Origin: an uncultured Clostridia bacterium
Lineage (GTDB): Bacteria > Bacillota > Clostridia > Oscillospirales > Ruminococcaceae
Assembly (NCBI GenBank): GCA_947625125.1
Contig: CANQNF010000003.1
Location: forward strand, 1 to 64,000
Direction: 5' to 3'
Length of the DNA: 64,000 nt
The position numbers and the translations under genes are program-made. This document shows positions 44,694 to 56,743 of the stretch, piece after piece. Below the pieces are notes generated by a model. It saw only the letters and a program-made list of their open reading frames with translations, did not search any database and was not told the DNA's origin. Each line of letters starts with the position of its first letter. Position 1 is the stretch's first letter.

Positions 44694-45588
44694 TTTCATC
44701 GCGGAACAGTCCGACGAGGGCATGAGGCTTGATAAATGGCTTGCCTCGCAAGACGAGGTCGAGCTTACGAGGTCGGCGATAGTCAGGCTCATCGAGGACG
44801 GCTCAGTAAAGGTGAACGGCGCTCCGTCGAAAAAAAGCGCATGCCTTAAGTCGGGGGATGAAATTTCCATCGACATTCCCGAGCCCAAGGAGCTTGAAGC
44901 GAAAGCTCAGGACATCCCGATAGAGGTAGTTTACGAGGACTATGACCTCGCCATTGTAAACAAACCGCAGGGGATGGTCGTACATCCTGCTCCGGGAAAT
45001 CCCGACGGAACGCTTGTAAACGCGCTTTTGCATCGGTTCAAGGGCCAACTCAGCGGCATAAACGGCGTTATCCGTCCCGGAATAGTCCACAGAATAGACA
45101 AAAACACCGCCGGGCTTTTGGTCATCGCTAAAAACGATTTTGCGCACAAGGCCCTTGCTGAACTGATAAAAGACCACGACTTCATTCGCGAGTACGAGGC
45201 CGTTTGCACGGGTCATTTTAAGGAGCATGCCGGCACAATTGACGCTCCCATCGGAAGAAGCAAAACCGACCGCAAAAAAATGTGCGTGACCCAGGAAAAT
45301 TCAAGGCGTGCGGTCACTCACTATGAGGTCTTGGAGGAGCTTAGGGGATGTTCATACGTCAGGTTTTCCCTCGAGACCGGCAGAACTCACCAGATAAGAG
45401 TGCACGCCGCATACATCGGGCATCCCATTTTGGGAGACGACGTGTACGGCAGGGCATATAACGGCTGTAAAGGGCAATGCCTTTACGCTAAACGCCTCGG
45501 CTTTAAGCATCCGAGGACGGGAGAACTTGTTGATTTTTCGATAGACCCTCCCGAATTTTTCACAGATATATTAAACAAACTGAGGTAA
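44680..45588 (+). CDS. rluD: RluD-type 23S rRNA pseudouridine synthase
   Basis: S4 domain (about 12-75) followed by the pseudouridine synthase domain with the catalytic Asp in HRIDKNTAGLLV and GRTHQIRVH. Product probably pseudouridines in 23S rRNA helix 69, as for RluD. Start at ATG 44680 inside the lspA tail gives 302 residues. Confidence 0.94.
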   Translation: MNRYNFIAEQSDEGMRLDKWLASQDEVELTRSAIVRLIEDGSVKVNGAPSKKSACLKSGDEISIDIPEPKELEAKAQDIPIEVVYEDYDLAIVNKPQGMVVHPAPGNPDGTLVNALLHRFKGQLSGINGVIRPGIVHRIDKNTAGLLVIAKNDFAHKALAELIKDHDFIREYEAVCTGHFKEHAGTIDAPIGRSKTDRKKMCVTQENSRRAVTHYEVLEELRGCSYVRFSLETGRTHQIRVHAAYIGHPILGDDVYGRAYNGCKGQCLYAKRLGFKHPRTGELVDFSIDPPEFFTDILNKLR

Positions 45589-45590
45589 CG

Positions 45591-46394
45591 ATGGACTTTT
45601 CAAGGACAGCTTTTGTTTCCGACATGGACGGCACTCTTCTAAAGAGCGACAAGACCTTAAACCCCGTAGATACGGCCGCTATCAAGCGCTACACCGATCT
45701 CGGAGGACGGTTTATCATCGCTACGGGAAGACCTCTTCACACCGTCACCGACTATCTTTCCGTTATAGGGGACAATCCGATGATACTCTGCAACGGCGGA
45801 GTTATATATGACCCGTGTAAAGCTAAAGTACTTTACGAGATAGACCTGCCGGAAATCGCAAAGGACATCATTTTCGACGTGAGAAATCGGTATCCCGACA
45901 TCTCGCCGGAGATATACACGTTTTCAAAGCGCTATTTTTTCCACATGAACACCGTCGAAAAATGGCACCAGCATATTCTCGGGATCGAATTTCATAAGAT
46001 AAGCGACCCCGATGAGATAAACGAGCCGTGGAATAAGATGCTCTTTGCGGACGAGGTTGAGGTCATAGACGAGCTTACCGAGTATGTCAAAAAATACGAC
46101 GGCAGGGGAGTCAGGTTTGTAAGAAGCTTTCCGAAGTTTTTGGAGATCCTCCCCGAGGGCGTTTCAAAGGGCAGCGCTCTGAAAAAGCTTATCGAAATAG
46201 AGCGATTTGACGGGCTTACCGTCTGTGCGGCGGGGGATTACGACAACGACGTCGAGATGCTAATGGCTGCCGATATAAGCTTTTGCCCGGCCGATTCTCA
46301 GGACTTTGTAAAGGAAATCTCTACCGTCACCCTTAAAAATACAAGCGATACCGGCGCTATAGCTGAGGCGCTTGAATATCTGGAGCATTGTTGA
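45591..46394 (+). CDS. Cof-type HAD-IIB hydrolase
   Basis: Phosphatase of the Cof family. Motif I DMDGTLLKSDKTL near residue 11, motif II IIATGRP, motif III Lys in SKGSALKKL and motif IV AAGDYDNDVEML. Substrates of such enzymes are sugar phosphates or FMN-type compounds; none can be named here. 2 bp after rluD. Confidence 0.92.
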   Translation: MDFSRTAFVSDMDGTLLKSDKTLNPVDTAAIKRYTDLGGRFIIATGRPLHTVTDYLSVIGDNPMILCNGGVIYDPCKAKVLYEIDLPEIAKDIIFDVRNRYPDISPEIYTFSKRYFFHMNTVEKWHQHILGIEFHKISDPDEINEPWNKMLFADEVEVIDELTEYVKKYDGRGVRFVRSFPKFLEILPEGVSKGSALKKLIEIERFDGLTVCAAGDYDNDVEMLMAADISFCPADSQDFVKEISTVTLKNTSDTGAIAEALEYLEHC

Positions 46395-46455
46395 TAATGT
46401 ATGCAAAATGGTCAGTATTGCTGCAAAAAATATAGACAAACGGAGGTACTAAAAA

Positions 46456-47298
46456 ATGGATGAATTACTGAAAAAGCAATTAGAAATAACTGCTTGCAAG
46501 GTCAGAATGGGAATAATCGAGGGGGTCTACAACGCAAAGAGCGGCCACCCCGGCGGTTCGCTTTCCATCGCTGACACCCTCACCTATCTTTATTTCGCAA
46601 AAATGAACGTCTACCCCAATGACCCCAAGCAAAAGGACAGAGACCGCTTTGTTCTCTCTAAGGGTCATACCGCTCCCGCGCTCTACTCGGTCCTTGCTCA
46701 CCGTGGATTCTTCCCTGTCGAAGAGCTCAAGACCCTCAGACACATCGGCGCGAGACTCCAGGGCCACCCCGATATGAAGCACATCCCCGGCGTCGATATG
46801 TCCACCGGTTCTTTGGGTCAGGGCATTTCCGCGGCCTGCGGCATGGCTCTGTCGGCTAAGCTGACAAGCGACACCTATCACGTCTATGCCATCTTAGGCG
46901 ACGGTGAAATTGAAGAGGGTCAGGTCTGGGAGGCGGCTATGTTTGCCGCTCACAACAAGCTTGACAACCTCACCGCTATCGTCGACAACAACGGTCTTCA
47001 GATCGACGGCAAGATTTCCGACGTATGCTCGCCCTATCCTATCGATGAGAAGTTCAAGGCGTTCGGCTGGCATGTCATCACCATGGACGCCCACGATTTC
47101 GACTCCATCGACAAGGCTTTCAGGGAGGCCGAGACCGTCGTAAACCAGCCCTGCGTAATAATTCAGACCAGCACCAAGGGCAAGGGCGTTTCGTTCATGG
47201 AAAATCAGGTCTCATGGCACGGCACCGCTCCTAACGCAGAACAGTACGAGCAGGCTATGAGCGAACTCAAGGCCCATTTAGCAGAATTGGAGGGATAA
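46456..47298 (+). CDS. Transketolase, N-terminal (thiamine-binding) subunit
   Basis: First half of a split transketolase of the non-oxidative pentose phosphate pathway. GHPGGSLSIADTLTYLYF, the TPP motif GDGEIEEGQVWEAAMFAAHN and DNNGLQIDG are present. Length 280. CGGAGG precedes the ATG. The C-terminal half is the next gene. Confidence 0.95.
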   Translation: MDELLKKQLEITACKVRMGIIEGVYNAKSGHPGGSLSIADTLTYLYFAKMNVYPNDPKQKDRDRFVLSKGHTAPALYSVLAHRGFFPVEELKTLRHIGARLQGHPDMKHIPGVDMSTGSLGQGISAACGMALSAKLTSDTYHVYAILGDGEIEEGQVWEAAMFAAHNKLDNLTAIVDNNGLQIDGKISDVCSPYPIDEKFKAFGWHVITMDAHDFDSIDKAFREAETVVNQPCVIIQTSTKGKGVSFMENQVSWHGTAPNAEQYEQAMSELKAHLAELEG

Positions 47299-47301
47299 GT
47301 T

Positions 47302-48249
47302 ATGGCAGATTTAGTTAAAAAGGCAACTCGTGAGAGCTACGGCGAGGCTTTGGCTGAGCTCGGCGATAAGTATGAAAACCTCTATGTTTTGGACGCCGAC
47401 CTCGCAGGCGCCACCAAGACCGGAGTCTTTAAGAAGAAATTTCCCGACAGACATATCGACTGCGGCATTGCCGAAGCGAACATGATGGGCATTGCGGCGG
47501 GCCTTGCCACCACCGGCAAAATCCCCTTTGCTTCGAGCTTTGCGATGTTTGCGGCAGGACGTGCGTTTGAGATAGTAAGAAACTCTATAGGCTATCCTCA
47601 CCTCAACGTTAAAATCGGCGCTACCCATGCCGGTATATCTGTAGGCGAAGACGGCGCGTCTCATCAGTGCAACGAGGATATCGCTCTTATGAGAACCATC
47701 CCGGGCATGACCGTTATCAATCCTGCCGACGACGTCGAAGCAAGGGCAGCTATAGAAGCCGCCATCAACTTCGAGGGCCCTGTTTACATGAGATTCGGCA
47801 GACTCGCCGTTCCGGTATTCCATGACAAGGCGACCTATAAGTTTGAGATTGGCAAGGGCGAGGTTTTGGCAGACGGCAGCGACGTCACCATAGTCGCGAC
47901 GGGTCTTATGGTCTATGAGGCTATAAAGGCCGCAGAAGCCCTTAAGGCCGACGGAATTTCCGCAAGAGTCATAAACATCGCCACCATCAAGCCCCTTGAC
48001 AAGGAGCTCATCATCAAGGCTGCCAAGGAGACCGGCCTTATCGTGACCGCCGAGGAGCACAGCGTTATCGGAGGCTTAGGCTCGGCAGTTGCGGACTGCG
48101 TTACCGAAGCCTGCCCCGTAAAGGTAGTTAAAATCGGCGTTCAGGACGTCTTCGGACACTCGGGTCCAGCAGTCGACCTGCTCAAGGAATTCGGACTTTG
48201 CAGCGAGAACATAATCGAGACCGTAAAGAAAGCGATTTCCGAGAAATAA
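47302..48249 (+). CDS. Transketolase, C-terminal subunit
   Basis: Second half of the split enzyme. Catalytic-Glu region DCGIAEANMMGIAAG, ATHAGISVGEDGASHQ and the C-terminal VTAEEHSVIGGLGSAV are visible. Length 315. 3 bp after the first subunit, with GAGGGAT before the ATG. Confidence 0.95.
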   Translation: MADLVKKATRESYGEALAELGDKYENLYVLDADLAGATKTGVFKKKFPDRHIDCGIAEANMMGIAAGLATTGKIPFASSFAMFAAGRAFEIVRNSIGYPHLNVKIGATHAGISVGEDGASHQCNEDIALMRTIPGMTVINPADDVEARAAIEAAINFEGPVYMRFGRLAVPVFHDKATYKFEIGKGEVLADGSDVTIVATGLMVYEAIKAAEALKADGISARVINIATIKPLDKELIIKAAKETGLIVTAEEHSVIGGLGSAVADCVTEACPVKVVKIGVQDVFGHSGPAVDLLKEFGLCSENIIETVKKAISEK

Positions 48250-48268
48250 TTTAAAAACAGTCACTTTT

Positions 48269-48302
48269 CCGCCCTGATGAACATAGAATATCATCAGGGC
48301 GG
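48269..48302. promoter_or_regulatory. Perfect 12-bp inverted repeat before yunB
   Basis: CCGCCCTGATGA (48269-48280) pairs with TCATCAGGGCGG (48291-48302) around ACATAGAATA. No T run follows on either strand, so a standard terminator is unlikely. The loop contains CATAGAATA, which matches the mother-cell sigma -10 pattern CATANNNTA, with AC 17 bp upstream; that reading is tentative. Confidence 0.55.
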
Positions 48303-48313
48303 GGTGATATTGA

Positions 48314-50973
<2,660 letters not shown>

Positions 50974-50992
50974 GATATGCAGGAGGCTTAAT

Positions 50993-51262
50993 ATGGAAAT
51001 TGACATCAGACACATAGCGAAGCTGTCGCGGCTCAAGATATCCGACGACGAGCTTTCGGGATATGAAAAGGAAATGGGGGACATCATCGCGATGGTCGAG
51101 GCCATGCCGGAAATAAGCGACGAGCTTACCGTCGACCCGGACAACGCGATGAATTTAAGGCAGGACGAGATAACTCCTCAGAAATTTTCCCGCGACGAGA
51201 TTTTAAAAAACGCTCCGAAAACCGTTGCGGGCTGCGTAGTTGTGCCTAAAACCGTCGATTGA
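50993..51262 (+). CDS. gatC: Asp-tRNA(Asn)/Glu-tRNA(Gln) amidotransferase subunit C
   Basis: Small stabilising subunit of Gat[18 protein letters not shown] and the C-terminal conserved region are typical. AGGAGG lies 5 bases before the ATG at 50993, which gives 89 residues; an upstream in-frame ATG lacks this. First gene of gatCAB. Confidence 0.95.
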   Translation: MEIDIRHIAKLSRLKISDDELSGYEKEMGDIIAMVEAMPEISDELTVDPDNAMNLRQDEITPQKFSRDEILKNAPKTVAGCVVVPKTVD

Positions 51263-51273
51263 AAGGAGTTATC

Positions 51274-52731
51274 ATGAAACTTTACGAATATTCAGCGCAC
51301 GAGCTTTCGGAAATGCTCCGTGAAAAAAAGATTTCCTCGGTAGAACTGACCAAGGATATTTTAAGCCGCATAGACGAGGTCGACGGCAGAGTCAACGCTT
51401 ACTTAAACGTTGACCCGGAGTCAAGCCTGAAAATGGCGGAAAACGCCGATAAACTTATTTCCTCGGGAGAGGCTGTATCCCGCCTTGCGGGAATTCCTAT
51501 AGGAATTAAGGACAACATCTCCACAAAGGGCGTTCCCACGACATGCGCATCGAAAATGCTTGAAAATTACGTCCCGGTCTTTAATGCGACCGTTGTGGAC
51601 AAGCTTTCTCAGGCCGGCGGCGTTATCTTGGGCAAGCTGAACATGGACGAATTCGCGATGGGCTCATCCACCGAAACGTCGTATTTTAAGACCACAAAAA
51701 ACCCGTTCGATCTTTCTTGCGTGCCGGGAGGCTCATCCGGAGGCTCGGCCGCGGCGGTATCCTGCGGAGAGGCTGTCATTGCCCTCGGCTCCGACACAGG
51801 CGGGTCCATCCGTCAGCCGGCTTCTCTTTGCGGAGTTGTGGGATTAAAGCCCACCTACGGCAGGGTCTCGCGCTACGGGCTTGTCGCATTCGCCTCATCC
51901 TTAGACCAGATAGGCTCTTTCGGCAGGAATGCCAAAGACGTGGCTCTTTTGCAGGACGAAATATCCGGCCATGACCCGATGGACGCGACATGCGCAGACA
52001 GAAAATATAATTCTCTTTACGACAACCTTTCAAGCGATATTTCCGGCCTTAGAATCGGAATCCCCAAAGAATATTTCGGCAAGGGCATTAAGCCCGAGGT
52101 CGCTGAATCGGTCATGAACGCCGTAAACGGGCTTGAAAAACTCGGAGCTAAAATAGTCCCGATTTCCCTGCCGTCCACCGATTACGCCCTTTCGGCATAT
52201 TATATCATCGCCTGCGCAGAGGCTTCATCTAACCTTGCAAGATTCGACGGCGTAAAATACGGCTATCGTGCAAAGGACTGCGACGGGCTTGTCGATATGT
52301 ATGAAAGGACCAGAAGCGAGGGCTTCGGCAGAGAGGTCAAGCGCAGGATAATGCTCGGGACGTTCGTTCTCAGCTCCGGCTACTTCGACGCATACTACAA
52401 AAAGGCCAAGCTTCTGCAAAAGAGAATACAGCAGGAATTCACCGACGCATTTAAATCCGTCTACGCTATTATAACCCCGACTTCTCCGTCGGAGGCGTTT
52501 AAGATAGGCGACAGGATATCCGACCCGCTCGCGATGTATGCCGCTGACATCTGCACCGTAACGGTTAATATCGCGGGTCTGCCGGGGCTTTCGGTTCCGT
52601 GCGGATATTCGGATTCAGGTCTGCCGTACGGCATGCAGATAATCGGCAGAAAATTTGACGAGCAGACAATACTTAACATAGGTTATGCGCACGAGCTTGA
52701 CATGGGCGGATATAAACGCCCCGTGCTTTGA
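51274..52731 (+). CDS. gatA: Asp-tRNA(Asn)/Glu-tRNA(Gln) amidotransferase subunit A
   Basis: Amidase that releases ammonia from glutamine for transamidation. The amidase signature with catalytic serines [11 protein letters not shown] and [12 protein letters not shown] and the Lys of GIKDNIST is complete. ATG 51274 chosen after AAAGGAG; 485 residues. Confidence 0.97.
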   Translation: MKLYEYSAHELSEMLREKKISSVELTKDILSRIDEVDGRVNAYLNVDPESSLKMAENADKLISSGEAVSRLAGIPIGIKDNISTKGVPTTCASKMLENYVPVFNATVVDKLSQAGGVILGKLNMDEFAMGSSTETSYFKTTKNPFDLSCVPGGSSGGSAAAVSCGEAVIALGSDTGGSIRQPASLCGVVGLKPTYGRVSRYGLVAFASSLDQIGSFGRNAKDVALLQDEISGHDPMDATCADRKYNSLYDNLSSDISGLRIGIPKEYFGKGIKPEVAESVMNAVNGLEKLGAKIVPISLPSTDYALSAYYIIACAEASSNLARFDGVKYGYRAKDCDGLVDMYERTRSEGFGREVKRRIMLGTFVLSSGYFDAYYKKAKLLQKRIQQEFTDAFKSVYAIITPTSPSEAFKIGDRISDPLAMYAADICTVTVNIAGLPGLSVPCGYSDSGLPYGMQIIGRKFDEQTILNIGYAHELDMGGYKRPVL

Positions 52732-52747
52732 TAGGGGGTCGCGGAAA

Positions 52748-54184
52748 ATGCTGATAAAAGGCTATGAAGTCGTCGTGGGACTTGAGGTCCACGCCGAACT
52801 GAATACAAAGACAAAAATCTACTGCGGCTGCCGAAATTCTTTCGGTCTCGAGGTCAACACACAGGTCTGTCCGATATGCCTCGGCATGCCCGGAACGCTC
52901 CCGACCTTAAACGAAAAGGTCGTAGAATACGCTATAAAGATGGGTCACGCCCTGAACTGCAAGATAAACAGAATATGCAAGCAGGACCGCAAAAACTATT
53001 TCTATCCCGACCTGCCGAAGTCCTACCAAATTTCCCAGGCCGATATACCGCTTTGTGAAAACGGCTATTTAGACGTTATTATGGAGGACGGCGTCAAGCG
53101 CGTCGGCGTCGAAAGAATCCATATTGAGGAGGACGCCGGAAAGCTTTTGCATTCCGATAAATTCGACGGCTCTTTGGTCGACTTCAACCGATGCGGCGTT
53201 CCGCTTATCGAGATAGTTTCAAAGCCCGATATGAGGGGTTCTGCCGAGGCTAAGGCATATCTTGAGACGGTTCGCTCTATCTTAAAATACATCGACATCT
53301 CCGACTGCAAGATGCAGGAGGGCTCGATACGCTGCGACGTGAACGTTTCGGTCCACAAGCCTGGCGAGCCGTTCGGGACAAGATGCGAGATGAAAAACGT
53401 GAACAGCTTCTCGGCGGCGGTAAGGGGCATAGATTACGAAGCCAACCGCCAAATCGAGGTACTTGAAGCCGGCGGAACCGTCACCCAGGAGACCCGCCGT
53501 TGGGACGACCAGAAAGGCATAAGCGTGTCCATGCGCTCCAAAGAGGATGCACAGGACTACCGCTACTTCCCGGAGCCTGATCTGCTGACTATCGTCGTGC
53601 CGGAAGAAAAAGTAAAAATGCTAAAGGAGACTCTGCCGGAGCTTCCGAACGCAAAGATAATGAGATACTCGAAAAGCTACGGCCTCAGCCGCTACGACGC
53701 TTCGATGATAGTCGACGTGGTCGAGAAATCGGCGTTCTTTGAAAGTGCGATAGAAGCTGGCTGCAAGGCTCCGAAGCTTCTTGCCAACTGGGTCTTGGGC
53801 GAGATTTCTAAATTCATGAACGAGGGAACGGCCATAACCGACACAAAGCTCACTCCCGAAAAAATGGCGGAGCTTGTAAATCTTATCTCGGACGGAAAAA
53901 TTTCCACTGCCGCCGGAAAAACGGTGTTTGACATAATCGTAAACGAGGACAGGGACATCGCCGAAATTATTGAAGAAAAGGGCCTTGCGCAGGTTTCCGA
54001 CGAGTCTGCGCTTGAAGCCATAGCGGATGAGGTGCTGGCGGCGAATGAAAAATCCGTCAGCGACTATCTCTCCGGCAAGACTAACGCCCTCGGGTATCTG
54101 GTCGGGCAGTGTATGAAAGCCTCAAAGGGCAAGGCCAACCCCGGCGCCATGAAAGAAATTATTCTTCGGAAGATCGGCGGCTGA
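52748..54184 (+). CDS. gatB: Asp-tRNA(Asn)/Glu-tRNA(Gln) amidotransferase subunit B
   Basis: tRNA-binding and kinase-type subunit that activates the mischarged aminoacyl group. VVGLEVHAELNT, CPICLGMPGTLPTLN and FYPDLPKSYQISQ mark the catalytic domain; the YqeY-like tail is C-terminal. The ATG at 52748 gives 478 residues, normal. Its last 26 bases overlap the end of the opposite-strand ylbJ-like gene. Together with no glnS or asnS in view, indirect Gln/Asn-tRNA charging is likely. Confidence 0.97.
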   Translation: MLIKGYEVVVGLEVHAELNTKTKIYCGCRNSFGLEVNTQVCPICLGMPGTLPTLNEKVVEYAIKMGHALNCKINRICKQDRKNYFYPDLPKSYQISQADIPLCENGYLDVIMEDGVKRVGVERIHIEEDAGKLLHSDKFDGSLVDFNRCGVPLIEIVSKPDMRGSAEAKAYLETVRSILKYIDISDCKMQEGSIRCDVNVSVHKPGEPFGTRCEMKNVNSFSAAVRGIDYEANRQIEVLEAGGTVTQETRRWDDQKGISVSMRSKEDAQDYRYFPEPDLLTIVVPEEKVKMLKETLPELPNAKIMRYSKSYGLSRYDASMIVDVVEKSAFFESAIEAGCKAPKLLANWVLGEISKFMNEGTAITDTKLTPEKMAELVNLISDGKISTAAGKTVFDIIVNEDRDIAEIIEEKGLAQVSDESALEAIADEVLAANEKSVSDYLSGKTNALGYLVGQCMKASKGKANPGAMKEIILRKIGG

Positions 54185-55154
54185 AAAGAGTAATTGCGAC
54201 CATCGCAAAAACGCATAAAACAGGAATAAGGCTCGGGCTCTCGCTCAGCCTTATTTTTGTTACGGCTGCGCACGTAATTCCTAACTTCCGTAATATTTTA
54301 AGTATAATAAACCCGTACCCGGCCGATAAAAGTGCCGCCGGCAGCCTTGATAATAAAAATTTTTTTAGCGAAAATCTCCCGCCTACTATGGAAAAAATCT
54401 GCATTAAAACGCATATCCCGCCGAAGCTAAGAATGGCGGCAGCAATGGGCAGGGTCATTCCGTCGGATGCCGTGAGCCGAGTAAAACCGGTTATTTCTAT
54501 GAGCACCGACGGAATTCCAATGCTTAGGGCCGGCAGGATTTTTCCGAGCACCGCTTTTAATGCCGAAAAAAACACGACCGTAGACGAGACCGAAATCATC
54601 GCTTTTGCGGTGGAGCTGACGCTGTCGAGCATGAGACCGGTCGACAAAGGCCTTAGATTAGACTCGGATTTTTTTACTTTATCATGATGACGAATCAGAA
54701 ATAAAAGATACATGCTCAGATTTGCCAAAAACACCGATAAAAGCGCTCCCAGGCCGTAAATTCTGTTGCCGAAAACGCCAGTGCCGACTATCCCTGCCGC
54801 AAACGCAGGACCTGCACTGTAGCAAAATACAAGCGCATCCGACGCGGTCCCGGGCTCGGAGCTCTCCGCCAAAAGCTTAGCACCGACCGGATAGCCTCCG
54901 ACGTTTCCCAAAATAAAAGCAGTCAGAACATTGCCGTCTACAGCGCTGTTTTTGAGCAAATACGGCAGCGCACCGCTTCCCGAAAGTGCCGTCGCAAGAA
55001 CGCTTACTCCGAAAAGAGAGGGGACGATTCTGTAAACGCAGCTTTTTACGGCCTCTATCACCGCCGCAGAAACGTCTTCAGAATAAAAAATCATCATTGC
55101 ACCGAGTGCAAAAAGAGTAAGAGCGGTTAAAATTCCCGAAATTTTTTTCATCAT
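54159..55154 (-). CDS. YlbJ-like sporulation membrane protein (nucleoside-recognition fold)
   Basis: A 331-residue polytopic protein with about eight membrane helices. SCVYRIVPSLFGVSVLA, GNVGGYPVGAKLLAE and ALVFCYSAGPAFA are typical of the YlbJ/SpoVV family, which in Bacillus carries dipicolinic acid into the spore. Function here is inferred from the family. It is shorter than Bacillus YlbJ (about 408). Start ATG 55154 or 55151, after AAAAGGG. Its 3' end lies within gatB. Confidence 0.82.
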   Translation of the reverse strand: MMKKISGILTALTLFALGAMMIFYSEDVSAAVIEAVKSCVYRIVPSLFGVSVLATALSGSGALPYLLKNSAVDGNVLTAFILGNVGGYPVGAKLLAESSEPGTASDALVFCYSAGPAFAAGIVGTGVFGNRIYGLGALLSVFLANLSMYLLFLIRHHDKVKKSESNLRPLSTGLMLDSVSSTAKAMISVSSTVVFFSALKAVLGKILPALSIGIPSVLIEITGFTRLTASDGMTLPIAAAILSFGGICVLMQIFSIVGGRFSLKKFLLSRLPAALLSAGYGFIILKILRKLGITCAAVTKIRLSESPSLIPVLCVFAMVAITLFSRRSSEE

Positions 55155-55245
55155 ATCACCCTTTTATATCAGTCTGGAAAATTCTATGCGGCGAAGCTTT
55201 TGAGTATAATTAGACGGGACAAATTATGAAAGGACTGGTTAAAGG

Positions 55246-55515
55246 ATGCTGCGGAAAATGCTGAAAAACGCCGAAAAAGCGGTCTATGCCGAGGGATATA
55301 TCACGGTTTTCGGCCGCAGGGAGGTGTCTGTAGAGAACTGCCGGCGGGTCTATGAGTGCAACGAAATAATGACGAGAATCAAAACCGCCGACGGTATCGT
55401 CACCGTCTGGGGAGAGGGCCTTGAGACGTCGAGCTACTTTGATACGACGGTAAAAATTACAGGCAGGATAAGCTCCATAGAATTTGAGGAAATGAGGGAA
55501 GCAGGGGATGATTGA
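55246..55515 (+). CDS. yqfC: Sporulation protein YqfC
   Basis: An 89-residue YabP/YqfC-family protein, spore coat or cortex related. GYITVFGRREVSVENCRRV and GRISSIEFEEM match the family. It overlaps yqfD by 8 bases. A TATAAT lies at 55205-55210 but has no good -35, so promoter assignment is open. Confidence 0.9.
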   Translation: MLRKMLKNAEKAVYAEGYITVFGRREVSVENCRRVYECNEIMTRIKTADGIVTVWGEGLETSSYFDTTVKITGRISSIEFEEMREAGDD

Positions 55516-56674
55516 AAGACAGATCTTAGGAGAATACTCCCTGAAAATCGACGGATTCGACACGTCAAAGCTTGCAGAAAGGATATGCCATGAGTGTAAA
55601 GTCATTTCCATTTACAGGCGCGACGATACGCTGTTTTTGACAGTATACGGCAAAAGCTTTCGTAAAGTAAATGAGCTTGTCAGACAGGAAAACGCCGTGA
55701 TGGAGATAATCTGCAGGCGCGGGATAATATTTATACTGCGAAAATATTTCAGGCGGTACGGCATTCTTGCAGGCGTGATTTTAATAGCTGCCGCGGTATT
55801 TTTGCTCTCGAATTTTGCGATGAAAATAGAGGTAAACGGCGCCTCCGACGAAGTTATCCGACGTGAAATATTAGGCATTTTATCCGAGGAGGGCCTTAAG
55901 CCGGGCTGCTTTATCCCGTCGCAGGATTTTTTGCAGCTTTCAAACACCGTTTTTTCCCGTGTGGGCGGCGTATCATGGGCCTCTATCGGACATTCAGGCT
56001 CGGTCGTCACCGTCAACGTCAGCATGGTCTCCCCGAAATCCGACTCAAATTCAAACAGGATACCGTGCAGCATTGTGGCCTCTCGCGACGCCGTTGTAAA
56101 AAACGCCTCCGTCAGGGTCGGAAAGCTCGAAGTGCTCCTCGGGGACGCCGTCTCAAAGGGTCAGCTTTTAGTCAGCGGGATAATCGAGAGCCTTGACGGC
56201 ACCGTCAGATACTACTCATCAAACGCCGATATCATAGGGCAATATGAACAGTCCGCCGAATTTTTCCAGCCGTTTAGCGAGGGAGTCACCGAGTACGGCG
56301 AGAAACTTTTACGCCATGGGTTTAAGTTTTTCGACTTGGAGATTCCTCTGCCGGGGGACGTTTTGAGAAACGGGGCGGTTTATTCTGAAAATATCACGGA
56401 AAAGCCTGTAAAGCTTTTTAACTTGACAATGCCTTTTTCAATAGTCACGCACGAATTTACCGAAGCTAATCGCACTAAAAAAAATCTCACGGAGGGTGAA
56501 GCGCGGTTCATGCTCTATAAAAAGCTTGACAATTATGAAAAAAATATACTGAAAAATGAAAAAATCATCAGCCGTGATATTGCCGAAGTTATAACCGACG
56601 ACGGAGTCGGCCTTAGCGCTTCATACATCCTTGAGGGGCCAATAGGCGAGACCCGGGAAATATTCATTAAGTGA
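55508..56674 (+). CDS. yqfD: Sporulation protein YqfD
   Basis: A 388-residue protein with a soluble N-terminal domain, one membrane helix (about 86-103) and a large extracytoplasmic domain. It pairs with YqfC in all sporulating Clostridia and Bacilli known to me. In Bacillus the pair is sigma-E controlled. Followed by the phoH promoter. Confidence 0.9.
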   Translation: MIERQILGEYSLKIDGFDTSKLAERICHECKVISIYRRDDTLFLTVYGKSFRKVNELVRQENAVMEIICRRGIIFILRKYFRRYGILAGVILIAAAVFLLSNFAMKIEVNGASDEVIRREILGILSEEGLKPGCFIPSQDFLQLSNTVFSRVGGVSWASIGHSGSVVTVNVSMVSPKSDSNSNRIPCSIVASRDAVVKNASVRVGKLEVLLGDAVSKGQLLVSGIIESLDGTVRYYSSNADIIGQYEQSAEFFQPFSEGVTEYGEKLLRHGFKFFDLEIPLPGDVLRNGAVYSENITEKPVKLFNLTMPFSIVTHEFTEANRTKKNLTEGEARFMLYKKLDNYEKNILKNEKIISRDIAEVITDDGVGLSASYILEGPIGETREIFIK

Positions 56675-56684
56675 GAAAAAACTA

Positions 56685-56713
56685 TTGAATTATCGGCGAT
56701 AATCTGCTATAAT
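56685..56713 (+). promoter_or_regulatory. Promoter of the phoH-ybeY-era cluster
   Basis: TTGAAT (56685-56690), 17-bp spacer ending TGC, TATAAT (56708-56713). It lies just after the yqfD stop and separates the sporulation pair from housekeeping genes. Confidence 0.88.
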
Positions 56714-56743
56714 ATTATTGCATTTTTGTTTGGAAGTGATATT

